From Nocardioides sp. NBC_00368 (GTDB taxonomy: Bacteria > Actinomycetota > Actinomycetes > Propionibacteriales > Nocardioidaceae), in contig NZ_CP107970.1 of the NCBI RefSeq assembly GCF_036090055.1, forward strand, positions 3,288,501 through 3,352,500: a stretch of DNA of 64,000 nucleotides, written 5' to 3'. Positions 25,670 through 36,900 of the stretch are shown here, in pieces. How positions within the stretch are numbered: position 1 is the stretch's first letter; every line of letters starts with the position of its first letter. The notes beneath the pieces were generated by a model. That model did no database searches and had not been told where the DNA came from. It saw nothing but the letters and a program-made list of their open reading frames with translations. Both the position numbers and the translations under genes were made by a program.

Positions 25670-25761
25670 GTCGTCACTTTAGAGCAGCGCAAGCCGCGCG
25701 CCCGCGCCAGCCAGACCCCACTTCGCCTGAGAAGAGCCCCGTTAAAGCGATCAGGCCTCGG

Positions 25762-25856
25762 AGGGATGGGCAGCACAGGGGGATCACGATGGTCGGCCAC
25801 TAGGGACCCCACCAAAGGCGCCCAGAGCCTTAGGCACGCCCGGAGCGCCCATCCCT
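25762..25856. repeat. Distant 10-base inverted repeat at the island edge
   Basis: AGGGATGGGC (25762-25771) is the exact inverse of GCCCATCCCT (25847-25856), which abuts the stop of the Imm8-like gene. The enclosed 75 bases contain several smaller GC-rich stems. It may be the terminator of the toxin operon or a remnant of the island border. Confidence 0.45.
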
Positions 25857-26210
25857 TCATTCTGCGTGGCCCTCGAACTCCCAGTACGCAAACCGTCCGA
25901 GTTGCTGGGCGACCTCATCCCAGGTGCCCCCGCGGCACGCCTCAACACGGCGGGTGACGTAGGCCTCAATGGAACTCCACTGGAAGCCGCCGACGATCAG
26001 ATGGTGTCGACCTTCGAACACACCGTGCTTCGCCACGTTCTCCTCGACCCACTCCACGCTGCAGATCGTCAGGTCGAAGGACTCATCACCGGGCCCTTCA
26101 TCTGGGCCAGCCACAATGCGGAGCCCGATGCTCCACGAGCTCGCCTTTGGCCTCCAGATTGCCAGCTCCTCGACGTCGAAACTCGACAATGACCTCAGGG
26201 ATGCTTTCAT
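25857..26210 (-). CDS. Imm8-like immunity protein
   Basis: A 117-residue protein. The order of motifs fits the Imm8 family: an N-terminal strand then LAIWRPKASSWSIGLRIVAGPDEGPGDESFDLTICSVEWVEENV, the central GRHHLIVGGFQW, and a C-terminal helix after ACRGGTWDEVAQQLGRF. Imm8 proteins bind and neutralise C-terminal toxin domains of polymorphic toxins. It is the last gene of the island operon, 45 bases after the smaller immunity candidate. Which toxin it binds is unknown; it may be an orphan kept from an earlier toxin tip. Confidence 0.72.
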   Translation of the reverse strand: MKASLRSLSSFDVEELAIWRPKASSWSIGLRIVAGPDEGPGDESFDLTICSVEWVEENVAKHGVFEGRHHLIVGGFQWSSIEAYVTRRVEACRGGTWDEVAQQLGRFAYWEFEGHAE

Positions 26211-26254
26211 GGCGCCTCCATGTCAGTGATGTCCAAGTGGCGACCTAGCCCGAA

Positions 26255-26494
26255 TCAATCGCTCCGAGGTGCTATCCCTGCTCGAATCTTGGCAACACTG
26301 GCGAGCCAATCGTCCCAAGCTGCCGGATCTGTGGGCTCGCCATCGGCCTCGATTCCAGTGTCGCCAATGAGCGTCATCAGGTCGTCGCCGGCTCGCTGAG
26401 CAAACTCCCAGACGAAGTCGGTCATGGCAAGAAACGCCTGCCGAGGGGTTAGTAGGTCGTCATCTCCGGCGGCTTGGCTATCGTGGAATGACAT
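26255..26494 (-). CDS. Probable cognate immunity protein of the Rhs toxin
   Basis: A 79-residue acidic protein: MSFHDSQAAGDDDLLTPRQ, then AFLAMTDFVWEFAQRAGDD and DWLASVAKIRAGIAPRSD. I do not recognise a family. The ATG at 26494 lies within the last codons of the Rhs gene (17-base overlap), the usual position and coupling of a cognate immunity gene. Small size and acidity also suit an inhibitor of a nucleic-acid-binding toxin. I chose 26494 over the open frame to 26608 because the extension lies entirely inside the toxin gene. Confidence 0.7.
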   Translation of the reverse strand: MSFHDSQAAGDDDLLTPRQAFLAMTDFVWEFAQRAGDDLMTLIGDTGIEADGEPTDPAAWDDWLASVAKIRAGIAPRSD

Positions 26495-29400
26495 TGAGTC
26501 CTCCGTTCGTGATCTCTCCGTTGCGGACCTCTGCCCACGCTTGAGTGCCGTCGGGCAGGTCTTTGAAGTACTTCTGAAGGCTAGTTCCGTCTTTGAGCGT
26601 GATCTCATGGCGCAGGTTCGCCGGATCTAGTGCGCTCCTGATTAGGGCGCGGTTCTCGACCGTATCGTCAGCCAGGTGACCCTTCGCGTTTCTGAAGATG
26701 TGCGAGGTGTCTGATCGAAATCCGATCTCGGCGAGCTCGTCCGCAGATTTTGAAGAAGCCCTTCCCGGAGTGGATTCCATCTTGAGGATCGCATCGCTGA
26801 GTTTTCCGCCACTCTTACTCGCTTGGTACCCGGCCGCACCAGCACCCGCAGCGGCGGCACCCGCGCAGGCGACACCCGGCACCGCAGCGACAACCGTTGG
26901 CGAGGTCACCACAGCCTCGGCCCCGCAGGCAACCGCGCCAACGCCCGCAAGTGCCGACAAGAGGCCCCAGGCAGCCATCTCAGTGCCCGCAAGTGAAGCG
27001 TCGATGAGCGAGTCTTGGTTGTGCTCAATCCAGTCGATTACGGGCTGTCCAATCGGATCGCCATCCGGCAACTCAACAGGTTCTGCACCTGCGAACGGGC
27101 TGCTTCCGCCGCCTGAGGACGTCCCTCCGCTGGTCGAGGGCGGTTGGCCGCAGCCAGCACTACCTGGGTAACAGTCGCTGTCTCTGTTCGACCCTCCGCC
27201 ACCTCCTGATCCGTCCAGGAGCAACAGGCCAGTCGGGTCACTTTGAGTGACCGGGGACTGGTTGCCGTAGGCGTAGGCGTTCCATTGCTTCGGCGAGGCC
27301 AGGTCCAGCAGCGGGTCAGGGGAGATGAAAGTCCCCGTTGACCCGTCGTAGTACCGCGCGCCGACCTGGGTCAATCCGGTGATGTCGTTCGACTTGCCGA
27401 GGAACCCATGGTCACCAGGGGTGCCATTCGCGTCCCTGTCCACCATGCTCGCCGCTGCGGTTGCGCTCTTGCCGCGGGTAGCACCGAACGGGTCGGCGTA
27501 CTGCTTACGGACCGAGGCGGGGGTCCAGGTGGTGTTGGGGACGGCAACGATGGGGGTGCCGTGGTGGTCGTTGACCAGAGAGGCGACTCCGCCGAGGCCG
27601 CGTTGATCGCGTACGGCGATGGTCTCGCCGTTGAAGGTGTAGTAGCGGTGCGCGGAGACGTTCCTGGTCAAGTCGCGCGGGATGGTGACTTCTTGACCGC
27701 CGGGTAGGTAGATCGTGACCGCTTCGGCATCCGCGCGGATGATGCGTTCTCCGGTGCCGGTGTAGACGTACTCGGCCTCTCCGAGCTCGTCGACGACTCC
27801 GTCGGTGCATGTCTCGCCGGTGGTGAGGGTCTTGACGAGCTTTCCTTCGCGGTCCCAGCACATCGCCTGCGCCACGGACCGACGGGCTGCGGCGCCTTCC
27901 GCAGTACGGGCACCGTTGTGGATGGCGGCGATCTCGGTCGAGGAAAGGGCTTGGGAGTACAAGCCCATCTTTGCGACGGAGACGGGTGAGAAGAACTGGC
28001 CTGCGGTCGTGGAGCTGGCATCTGCGCCGACGAAGAACCCATTGCGCCCGAGGTTGCCGGGACGCTTCAGCGGACCGGGTGCCTCGATACTGGCGGCGAG
28101 CTGCCCGTCGAGATAGAGGCGGGCGGTGTCTCCGTCCCAGGTCCCGATCGCGTGGTACCACTTCCCGGCCGTGATCGCGGCTTGAGCTTGGCGGTAGCCA
28201 CCGTCGGTGTAAATGTTGAAGGTGAGTTTGCCGTCGTACACCACCATGGAGGCACCCCCGCCCTCCTTGGCCGAGCACACCGAGTGCTCGGTGGTGTTGG
28301 GAAGGGTGCCGTTGTCCTTCATCAGGCACTCGATGCTCATCTCGTCGGTGAGCTTGTCCCACTGGGCATCGCCCATCGCGTAAGAGTAGGCGTCATCGAC
28401 ACCGTCGAACTTGGCGACCTTCGACCCGGCCAGCCCAAGCTTCGTGCGGCGTGCCGCATCGAGGGTGGTGTCGTCGATGACGGCGGGGGTGCCGTGCTTG
28501 GTCATCGTTCGGCCCTGGGCGTCGTCGGTCGGGGTGCCGTCGGTGTAGTCGACATCGAGGACATCGGCCTCGGGGACCGTCACCTCGGCAACCTCCGTCC
28601 CGGTCCGGGTCTCCTGTCCACCGGTGGCGGTGTAGGTGAAGTTACGGGCCGGGAGCTGGGTCGTGGTCCCGTTCGCAGCCTTCGACGTGCCGGTGATCGA
28701 GGTGACCGCGTGCGGGCCGGCATTCCCGGTCTGCGTGTAGTCGTAGTCGGTGGTCTCGGTGACCCCGGTCAGCCCGTCGCGGTAGGTCTGAGTTTCGCGG
28801 TTGCTGTTGAGCGGATTGTAGGTGTAGCCGATCTGGTAGGGCGCCGGGCCTGCCAGGGCCGGGTTGCCTGGATCGCCGGTGCCGCACTCGGTCCCCAAGG
28901 CTGGGGTCCAGGCATGCTTCAAGCGCGCGAGGTTGTCGTAGACGAAGCACTGCTTCTCCCCGCGCGCACCAACACCGGTGTCGCCGCCGAGGGCGGTATT
29001 GGTGGGGCTGTCGGTGATCTCGGTGACGTTGCCCGAGTCCGTGTACTTGTAGGTCTGGTTCAGGTCGTTGCCGGTGATTCCCTCTCGCTTGAGCATCTGT
29101 CCGGTGAGCCGGCCGGTGGTTGGGTCGTAGGTGCGAGAGAGCGCGGCGGAGTAGGTGTTGCCGAGGTCGGCGAGCTCGAGTCGGCCGAGGTCGTCGTAGT
29201 GGGAGTCTGCGACATAGGTGCCCCACCCGAACCCGCCGCCCATCCAGCGGGGCTTGGAGGCCTGGTCGTAGAACGTCGTGACTCGCTCAGGGCCCAGGAT
29301 CGTGGCGGAGTCGGTCGCAGCGACCTTGGAAGTCGTCTGGGACTTGATCTGACCGTCAGCCATGTAGGTGTAGTCCACGCTCGCGGACTCGGTCGAGAGC

Positions 29401-32400
29401 CGCGCCAGCGCCTCAGGGATATCACCGGTCGGCCCGGAGCCCTCACCCGTGTTGTCGCCGGTAGCGGCTTGGGGGTAGTCCAGGGTCGTGGTCAGGGGCC
29501 GGTAGGCGGCATCGACCTTGCCGATACGGGTGGTGTAGTTGCCCTCGCTGGTGTGGCGGGTGGTGGCGTGCTCCATACCCAGCATGCCAGCGGTGTCCGG
29601 GTCGGACTCGGGGTCGCCGTCATAGGCGTGCTCGACCCGGATCCGGCCGTCGGTCGTGTCGTCACGCAGGGTCAGCGGACGTCCGAGCTTGTCGTAGGTG
29701 TAGGCGATCGTCTTGCCGGCGCCGTTAGTTACCGTCTTCGGCTGGCCATCGCTGGTGTAGGCGGTCAGCGTGTCACCGGCATCGGGGTCCTTCGCCACCG
29801 TCTGTCGTCCAGCGAAGTCGTAGGTGTAGGTCCAGGTCGTGCCCGCGGGGTCCTTGAGCTCGATTAGCTGCCCGGCCTGGTCGTAGGTGTAGCTGGTGTC
29901 TTGGGTCGCGGTGCCGTCGTGTTGCCGCTGGATCCTGGTCTGGCCCAGCGCGTCAACGATCGTCGTGGTCTTGATCCCTCCCGCCGGCGGGGTGACCGTG
30001 GTCACCTTGCCGTTGTAGGCGGTCAGGGTGCGCCACTTCTCGTCGTAGCCGTTGGTAGACGGGTCGGACCACAAGATCTCGTCGGTGACGCGACCCGCGC
30101 GGTCATAGAGCCAGGAGACCATCTTGTCCGGCTCGACAATCGTCTTATAGTTCAACAACTCCGCGGTCGGTTTCCCGTCAACCGAGAGCCACGGACCGTA
30201 CGTTTTCTCCTTCTCGCCGGCAGTGTTGTAGACCGTGTGGGTCATCACCCGGGTGTCGACCGCCTTGGAGCGGTTCTGGTAGGAGTCGCCGGTGTTGGCG
30301 GACTCGGCCTGGGTCTGAAGCTCGCGGCCCAAGCCGTCGCTGATCGCGACCGCTGTGTGGTAGCCGTCCCCGTGAGCGTTGAGGGTCTGGGTCGCGACCG
30401 CGTTGATGCCGTTGGCGCGGTCGGTGTAGTCGTACTTGACCGAGGCCTTGCCGAGGCTGGCGTGCTGCGGATAGGTCACGGTCAGCAGACGGCCCAAGCC
30501 GTCATAGCTGGCCTTGGTGACCTTGTCGTTGAGGTCCTTGGCCTCGAGCACGACACCGAGGAACGGGTCGTACTTCTTCGAGGTCACGAACTCCGGCCGC
30601 CAACCAGTCGTGCCGTCGATGTCACCCTGGCTGGTGGTGACGTGCTCGACCAGACCGGCACCCGCCGGGGCGTAGGTCGTGGTCGTGGTCCGGTCGACCG
30701 CGGAGTCGTCGGGATAGACGGTCTCGCTGACGGTCCGGCCGAGCGCGTCCGGTGTGGTCTTGCTGATGCGGACCATCCCAGCCCGGCCGGCACCGTCCAT
30801 CGTGCCCGCCTTGACCGCCCCGACCGTGGTCGAGGTGGTGGTGACCTCGGGGTCGTCGGGGTCGATGGCCCAGGTCTCGACCGGGATCCCGTCGGCGTTG
30901 AGCTTGACGATCTCCTCGCTGAGCAGATCCGAGGGCGCGACCGCGTCGAGATCGGTCGAAGAGGGGCAGGCACCGACATCGGCTGCGGTCGTGTTCAGGG
31001 TCTGGGTGCGCCACACCAGGCCGCGCTGGTTCGCGAGGCCCGCGGGGGCGGTGGGGTCGCGGTGGGCATACGCCAACCGTGTGCAGGTGTCATCGGCGTC
31101 GGTGCCCAGGTCGCCACGGTTGCTGACCTTGGTCGGTTGACCGTGCTCATCGAACGTGGTCGAGGACAGGGTCCGGAAGTCCAGGCCGGTCGAGGTGTCG
31201 CCGGTGGCGTCGTAGGAGAACCCGTAGTCGTCCGAGCCGGTAACCCGGGTGGCTTCGAGCTTGCCCTTGGTCACCACGGGTGCGGAGATGTCGGTCTTCG
31301 TGACGGTCTCGGAGAGCTTCTTGCCGTCGTTGAAGGAAGCTGTCGCGAACACGTCTCCGACCCGGGCGTCCTCGTTGTCAGCGACCGAGACCTTGTGTCC
31401 CTCGGCACCGGCGGTCAGGGTCTGGGAGGCCTTGCCGCGGTAATAGAAGGTCTGGACCGGGCTGGTCGCCTCCGTGCCGATACCTTGGGTGGTCTTGACC
31501 CATTTGAAGCCGCGGAACTCCGAGTGGGTGAGGTTCTTGGGATCGGTGATCGCTGCGACCGGCTCGGCCCAGAACGCGCCACCGGCGGTGTCGTAGTCGT
31601 AGTGGGTCTCAGTCGGTGCCGAACCTGTCGGCAGGATCGCCGCGTCGGCGGGGTTGGAGGATCCGGAGGCGACGATCGAGGAGACGATGTATTTCTGGAA
31701 CCAGTCGATGATCGGCTCGGGCTCTTCGGTGTCACCCGCGACGCTCGTCCACTTGACCGGGAAACACAACCGCTTGTTCCCCGCACCACCGTCTCCGCCG
31801 GGGTCCGTGGCGGCGGGCTTGGTGTCGCAACCGCCCTTGTAGTTGATCGAGACACTCGCCCCGGACTCGGTGCGGATCGAGTTCAGGCGTGGACGCCACA
31901 TCCCGGCCGCGTTGTCGGTGGAGGTATTGAGCCGGTTCTTCATCGCCACCCAGCCCAACTCCACCGACGGCAACGTGACATCAGGGGCATCGCTCGAGCC
32001 ACGGCCGGTGTGGGTGATCTTGTCCAGACGCAGAATTCTGCCTGTGCCACCCTTGCCCAGGGAGTAGTCGCCCGGATCGAACCACGACTGACCCAACTGC
32101 CATTCATCCACGCCCAGGCGGTAGGCGCCGGCGCTCGCGTCGTAGGCGTCGGTGCGGATACCAGTGAGCTGCTTGGTGGTGTAGAAAGCCGGAGAGACCT
32201 TCTCTTTGCACTCTGTCGCATCCGCGGCACAGCGCAGGTCGGTTGGGACGTCGGTCTTGGTCGTTCCGTCGGCTGTCCAGTCGCGAGCACTCGTCGTGAA
32301 CTCGACTTTCACCGGCGCGTTCGTGGGCGTGTCGGGGCCGCCCGTTACCTCGCGGGTTCCGTACTCGATCCGTTTCAACCAGCCACCTGGCTGGTACTGG

Positions 32401-33902
32401 CGGACCTTCTCGCCCATGTCCGCGCCGTATGCGGCCGTGTTGGAGCCGTAGAAGTAGGTCATAGAGTTCCCCGTCGGGTCCACGACATAGTCCAGGTTCC
32501 ACCGCCACGCCTGCTGAACCGCGGAGGCCGCAAACGAGGAGTTATAGCCCGGCTCACCCGGGTGGTTGCCATAAACCGGGGCCGTCCACGTCGAGTTCAG
32601 CGCCTCACCCTCCACCGGCGCCCGGTCACGACCGAAGTAGTAGACGGTCCCATCGACACCGGTGACCTTCCAATACTCACCACTCGCATCTCGCAACCCG
32701 GCCGGAACACCATCAGGGGCCGGGGCTCCGGTGAGGTGTTGGATCTTGGTGCCATCGATGTCTTTGGGGAGCCATTCTCCGGTCTCATCGTTCTTGACCA
32801 GCGCGACCGAGGTCCCGCCTAGCATCAAGGTCGCGTTGTCGACGCCCCAGCACAGGTCGCCGGTGCGGTGGGTCTTGTTGTTCGCTGTGGTCCCGGACTT
32901 GTCGTCGCGGTCGTCATCACACGGGACATAGGAGCGCTCGATGTAGCCTGGCTCCAGGTCGAAGCCCTCTCCCACCCATGAGGTCTGGTTGTTGGTCGAG
33001 GCCACCCGACCATCTGAAGACGCCGAGGAGTACGAGAGCCCGAGCTGCGGCACCAGCCCGCCAGCGGTCTCGGGAACATCGATCGGATACGACCAGGTGA
33101 ACCCACCAGTCGCGCCCGAAGTGCCCCACGTCGAAGACGGCGCCAACGAGGTCGCCGACCAGTCCCCGCCTTCCCCTGCGGATCCAGGTGTCTGTGGCGG
33201 GGTCGTGGTCAAAGCCGAAATCGCACCCTCAGCACCCTCGGGCTCGACCGCTTGCCGGTCACTATCTGAGCCATTGGACTTCGCCGACTTCGGAGATGCA
33301 GACGCCGACGAGCTTGGCGAGGCCGACTGAGACTCTTCAGGAGCCGCCGTGGCGCCATCGCTGGGCGACGGCTCAGCCGACGCAGTCGAGGCATCCGCGC
33401 TCGGCGCCATGCTTGTGCTCTGGCCGGCAAAGGGCTCTGTGGTCGGCGCAGTCTGCGTCCCGGCCGACTGGTCATCACTGGTGGACTTCTCACTCGATGC
33501 GGCCGGGGCCTTGGCGGCTGGCTCTGAGGAAGGAGCCGCTGCCGGAGCCGCCAATGGCTCCTCACCTGGATCGGGCTCCGGATCGGCCAGCCGCTCGACA
33601 TCATCGACAACACCCTCGATGGTGTCGTCGGAATCAACCGTCTCCGCGGCCGGAGTCAAGGCCTTGTCGGTGACATCGATAGAGTCCAACGGCGCCGTGA
33701 GCGCCGCCTTGAAGGTCTCCTCCCGAGAATCCACCGGAGGCGTCAACTCGTCCTCGGTGAACACACCGATCGTGGTCACCGAGGCCTGCGCCGGGGCGCC
33801 CACGGCGACGCTCAGCATCGCCCAGGACATGCCCGCAGCGGTCAGGACGCCTGCGGCCCGGGCCGCCCGGCGCGCGAGAGATACGTTGGTTGAAGTGCTC
33901 AT
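26478..33902 (-). CDS. Secreted Rhs/YD-repeat polymorphic toxin
   Basis: A 2474-residue protein. MSTSTNVSLARRAARAAGVL then a hydrophobic stretch ending GAPAQA form a signal peptide. Residues 50-230 are Ser/Pro/Ala rich. Then come an SpvB-like entry (GGFTWSYPIDVPETAGGLVPQLGLSYSS) and many YD repeats such as YDGLGRLLTVTY and YDQAGQLIELKDPAG. A LamG-like domain lies near residues 1780-2005. The Rhs core ends at about 2225 (GARYYDGSTGTFISPDPLL, YAYGNQSPVTQSDPTG). After a linker and hydrophobic segment, the last 100 residues are the variable toxin domain, with SHIFRNAKGHLADDT and GTQAWAEVRNGEITNGGLN. The start at 33902 suits the signal peptide; the frame is open to 33995. Confidence 0.92.
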   Translation of the reverse strand: MSTSTNVSLARRAARAAGVLTAAGMSWAMLSVAVGAPAQASVTTIGVFTEDELTPPVDSREETFKAALTAPLDSIDVTDKALTPAAETVDSDDTIEGVVDDVERLADPEPDPGEEPLAAPAAAPSSEPAAKAPAASSEKSTSDDQSAGTQTAPTTEPFAGQSTSMAPSADASTASAEPSPSDGATAAPEESQSASPSSSASASPKSAKSNGSDSDRQAVEPEGAEGAISALTTTPPQTPGSAGEGGDWSATSLAPSSTWGTSGATGGFTWSYPIDVPETAGGLVPQLGLSYSSASSDGRVASTNNQTSWVGEGFDLEPGYIERSYVPCDDDRDDKSGTTANNKTHRTGDLCWGVDNATLMLGGTSVALVKNDETGEWLPKDIDGTKIQHLTGAPAPDGVPAGLRDASGEYWKVTGVDGTVYYFGRDRAPVEGEALNSTWTAPVYGNHPGEPGYNSSFAASAVQQAWRWNLDYVVDPTGNSMTYFYGSNTAAYGADMGEKVRQYQPGGWLKRIEYGTREVTGGPDTPTNAPVKVEFTTSARDWTADGTTKTDVPTDLRCAADATECKEKVSPAFYTTKQLTGIRTDAYDASAGAYRLGVDEWQLGQSWFDPGDYSLGKGGTGRILRLDKITHTGRGSSDAPDVTLPSVELGWVAMKNRLNTSTDNAAGMWRPRLNSIRTESGASVSINYKGGCDTKPAATDPGGDGGAGNKRLCFPVKWTSVAGDTEEPEPIIDWFQKYIVSSIVASGSSNPADAAILPTGSAPTETHYDYDTAGGAFWAEPVAAITDPKNLTHSEFRGFKWVKTTQGIGTEATSPVQTFYYRGKASQTLTAGAEGHKVSVADNEDARVGDVFATASFNDGKKLSETVTKTDISAPVVTKGKLEATRVTGSDDYGFSYDATGDTSTGLDFRTLSSTTFDEHGQPTKVSNRGDLGTDADDTCTRLAYAHRDPTAPAGLANQRGLVWRTQTLNTTAADVGACPSSTDLDAVAPSDLLSEEIVKLNADGIPVETWAIDPDDPEVTTTSTTVGAVKAGTMDGAGRAGMVRISKTTPDALGRTVSETVYPDDSAVDRTTTTTYAPAGAGLVEHVTTSQGDIDGTTGWRPEFVTSKKYDPFLGVVLEAKDLNDKVTKASYDGLGRLLTVTYPQHASLGKASVKYDYTDRANGINAVATQTLNAHGDGYHTAVAISDGLGRELQTQAESANTGDSYQNRSKAVDTRVMTHTVYNTAGEKEKTYGPWLSVDGKPTAELLNYKTIVEPDKMVSWLYDRAGRVTDEILWSDPSTNGYDEKWRTLTAYNGKVTTVTPPAGGIKTTTIVDALGQTRIQRQHDGTATQDTSYTYDQAGQLIELKDPAGTTWTYTYDFAGRQTVAKDPDAGDTLTAYTSDGQPKTVTNGAGKTIAYTYDKLGRPLTLRDDTTDGRIRVEHAYDGDPESDPDTAGMLGMEHATTRHTSEGNYTTRIGKVDAAYRPLTTTLDYPQAATGDNTGEGSGPTGDIPEALARLSTESASVDYTYMADGQIKSQTTSKVAATDSATILGPERVTTFYDQASKPRWMGGGFGWGTYVADSHYDDLGRLELADLGNTYSAALSRTYDPTTGRLTGQMLKREGITGNDLNQTYKYTDSGNVTEITDSPTNTALGGDTGVGARGEKQCFVYDNLARLKHAWTPALGTECGTGDPGNPALAGPAPYQIGYTYNPLNSNRETQTYRDGLTGVTETTDYDYTQTGNAGPHAVTSITGTSKAANGTTTQLPARNFTYTATGGQETRTGTEVAEVTVPEADVLDVDYTDGTPTDDAQGRTMTKHGTPAVIDDTTLDAARRTKLGLAGSKVAKFDGVDDAYSYAMGDAQWDKLTDEMSIECLMKDNGTLPNTTEHSVCSAKEGGGASMVVYDGKLTFNIYTDGGYRQAQAAITAGKWYHAIGTWDGDTARLYLDGQLAASIEAPGPLKRPGNLGRNGFFVGADASSTTAGQFFSPVSVAKMGLYSQALSSTEIAAIHNGARTAEGAAARRSVAQAMCWDREGKLVKTLTTGETCTDGVVDELGEAEYVYTGTGERIIRADAEAVTIYLPGGQEVTIPRDLTRNVSAHRYYTFNGETIAVRDQRGLGGVASLVNDHHGTPIVAVPNTTWTPASVRKQYADPFGATRGKSATAAASMVDRDANGTPGDHGFLGKSNDITGLTQVGARYYDGSTGTFISPDPLLDLASPKQWNAYAYGNQSPVTQSDPTGLLLLDGSGGGGGSNRDSDCYPGSAGCGQPPSTSGGTSSGGGSSPFAGAEPVELPDGDPIGQPVIDWIEHNQDSLIDASLAGTEMAAWGLLSALAGVGAVACGAEAVVTSPTVVAAVPGVACAGAAAAGAGAAGYQASKSGGKLSDAILKMESTPGRASSKSADELAEIGFRSDTSHIFRNAKGHLADDTVENRALIRSALDPANLRHEITLKDGTSLQKYFKDLPDGTQAWAEVRNGEITNGGLNVIPR

Positions 33903-33928
33903 GATCCTTGTTCGCTTCTTCTCGCGCG

Positions 33929-36900
33929 TCAGTTCTGGGTGGGGTTGAGGAACTTGTCCTCGTCTTGGCCTTGCCACGCCTCGGCGCCCTGACACATCCG
34001 GCGGACCTTGGCCTCGGCCAGCACCTCGCCCTTGAAGATCCGAATGTTGTCGACCACGCCATTGATTCGGTCGGCCGGGTTGCCCTGGTAGAAGCCGTGG
34101 CCGACGTAGAACTTCCCGCGCGGCAGCGCCAACGGGCCGGTGAAGGTGGCATCCGAGCGGAACACCTCCGCGTCCTCGGGTGCATCAGGAGTCCCGATCT
34201 GACACGTCCACAACCGCAACGTGTCATCGGCATCTGTCGCTGCGCCCTTGTCGTACTCGGCGGTCAAGTGGACCCACTCGCCGAACTTCGCCGCGCTCTT
34301 GGCGTAGACCAACTTCGAGGCGTTGTTCTTGTCTCGAACGATGAAGGCCCAACACCCCGTGCCCGGGGCTGGACAGTCCGCAGTCGACGTCGACGCGTTC
34401 GGGAGATATCCCAAACGGAACCCATCGTTCCCGCCCAGTTCCTGGGACAGGACCGTGCCCCACGCGTTCGGATTGAACGAAGCATCCAGCTTCACGTGCA
34501 CAGAGATCACGAACGACTGTTTGGTATCGATCACCTGCGCCTCAGTGTGCACGTCCTCGTCCGCGATGCCAGAGAACCCCAACGCGAAGTCGTCATCACG
34601 AGCACCGAACGCCCCGTGCGGGCCCTGGACCGAGTAATCGACGCCATCCAGAACCAGTGTTCCTGCCGGTTCCTGTTCCCCGGTGTCCTTGACCGAGACG
34701 TCACGCCCCGGGGCACTGACGTCATCGAAGGACCAGACGCCGTCCTCACGCGCAGTCGCGACCGTGAACTTCAAGGTGCCCGGGTTCGACTTGTTCAACG
34801 CCTTGTCATACGTCGATGCCGTCAACGTAATTGAGTTCGCCACCGTCGGCGCCCAACACACCACGATCGACGTGCTCGTCGAAGACACCGTTGTCACACT
34901 GGCCTGAGGCGAGAACTTGTATTCATACTTGACCACGTCGCCCGAGTTATCGCCTCGAGTGATCCGGAAACATCCGGTCTGCCCGATTCCACCCAAGTCC
35001 ATGTCCGGGTCGTCATAGACCGCCTGGGCCCTAGGATCGTCGCTCAGCTTCAACGCATCGATTCTCGGTACGCCCGGGTCGGTGCGATCAACCCCGAACT
35101 CACACCACGCAGATGCCGCCGACCCGAACGCCACATCATTGGGACGGAGATTGGCAATGGTCGTGTTGTCATAGGCCGTGGCGCGCCACCGATAGGTCGC
35201 CGAGCCCAACGACGGCATCCCTAGCCCCGTGGTGGTGTGTGCGCTGGATGCTGCACGAGCAGTGGTGTAGCCAGAGGTCCACGCCGTCGACCACGCTCCC
35301 GAAGAATACTTCTGCAGGGTGAACCGGACCCGCGAACTGTCTCCATCGGAATCACTGGCCAGGACCGACAACAGAGGCCCACCCTCGTTCAACAGCGGCC
35401 GCCCCGCACCCGTCGTGCAACCCCGCCCATCGGTCGACATGCTGGTCGGCGTATTCGGGGCCCGGTTGTACTCCACTTCGAGCTTCGCATCCCACCGATA
35501 CCGCTTCCACCCCGCCATCGAGGAGGTATCCGCCACCGCCAGGCCGATAGAGAAGGTGTCGTCGTTCCATTCGACCTTCTGCTTCGCCCCCGACAAGACA
35601 TCGAACTCGACCCACTGTGGGCCCTTAGGGCACCCCGACTTGTGATGCAGCGTCTTGACGCCCATCTCCCGATCGGAGGTGAAGTAGCCGGCGTGCGAGT
35701 TCCACGTCGAAGACGAGGTCAAGTCCGCCATCCGGTAGGACTTCACCATCTTGTCGGTGCAACTGTAGGAATGCGTTCCCCACGCCGAGAACGACGCCGA
35801 AATCAGCTCGCGCGGCTCCAGCACCGCGAACTCACCCAGGCCGCCGAACTCCCAGATCAGGCGCTTGGTCGTCGTTCGGTTGCACTCAGCCGCGACCCCA
35901 TAGACGCACCGGCCCACCCCGGTGCCGTTGTCGCTGCTGAACTTGTAGCCTGAGGACGAGGACGGCAATGCGGACTCGATCATCGTCCACTCCGTACGCG
36001 AGTTCGTCGCGGCCGGATCGAAATGCAGTGGCCACGAAGTGTGGTCGTCAGTGACCATCTCCTCGTCGACGGCGGCCGTGAACGAGCGGCCATTCGCAGC
36101 GACCTTGGTGTGCATCAGCTCGACCTTGTCACCCGCGAGTGGCGCCCCCGTACGATCATCCGTTACCGCCTTCGTCGCCGATATCTCCGGGGCTGACTCG
36201 CTTCCCGATGGCTCCGCTTCCGATGCCTCAGCGGCCGAGGACTTGTCGCTCGAGCTCGTCGTCGGCGCAGTGCTTGGGGCGGCCACCGATTCCGAGCCAG
36301 CCGCGTCCCACTGACGCGCCACCGGCGAAACCAGGACGACCTCACCCTCAGCATTCACCGCCTGCAGCGTGCCGTCCGAAGCCACACCGTCAGGGCCCGC
36401 CCCGTCAGCCTCCGGCTTCCACTGTGCACCCTTAAGGGTCATCTCGAACGCGACCTGATCCGCGCCCGCCGCCGCAGCCGCTGCCTCCACCGCCTCGAAC
36501 GCAGCAGGCGAATCCACCCGCAGCACCGGGACCATCCCCGCTGCGTCACGCTCCACAGACGCCAAAAGGCGAGCGCCCGCGATCGGGGACCCGGCAGCAT
36601 CGAGCACCGGCCACGACACCCGCGACCCCACGCTCGACTCGCCCGCCCCAGAAGCGACGTCCTCGACCTGGGCCACGCCCAAGCCCACCGGCAGCTCGAA
36701 CCCGACCGAGACCCCCGCATCAGTCACACCCGGGTCGGTCATCGACGCAAAGGCCGCCCCCGGCGCAATCGGGCCCGCATCGAATCTGAAGTCATAGACA
36801 CCCGAAGCCAATGTCAGATCACCCGACCCCGCTATCCGCACCAGACCCGGCTCCACCGGCTTCCACTCGCCCGAGATCTTCGTCCGGGTCGCGGCAGCGG

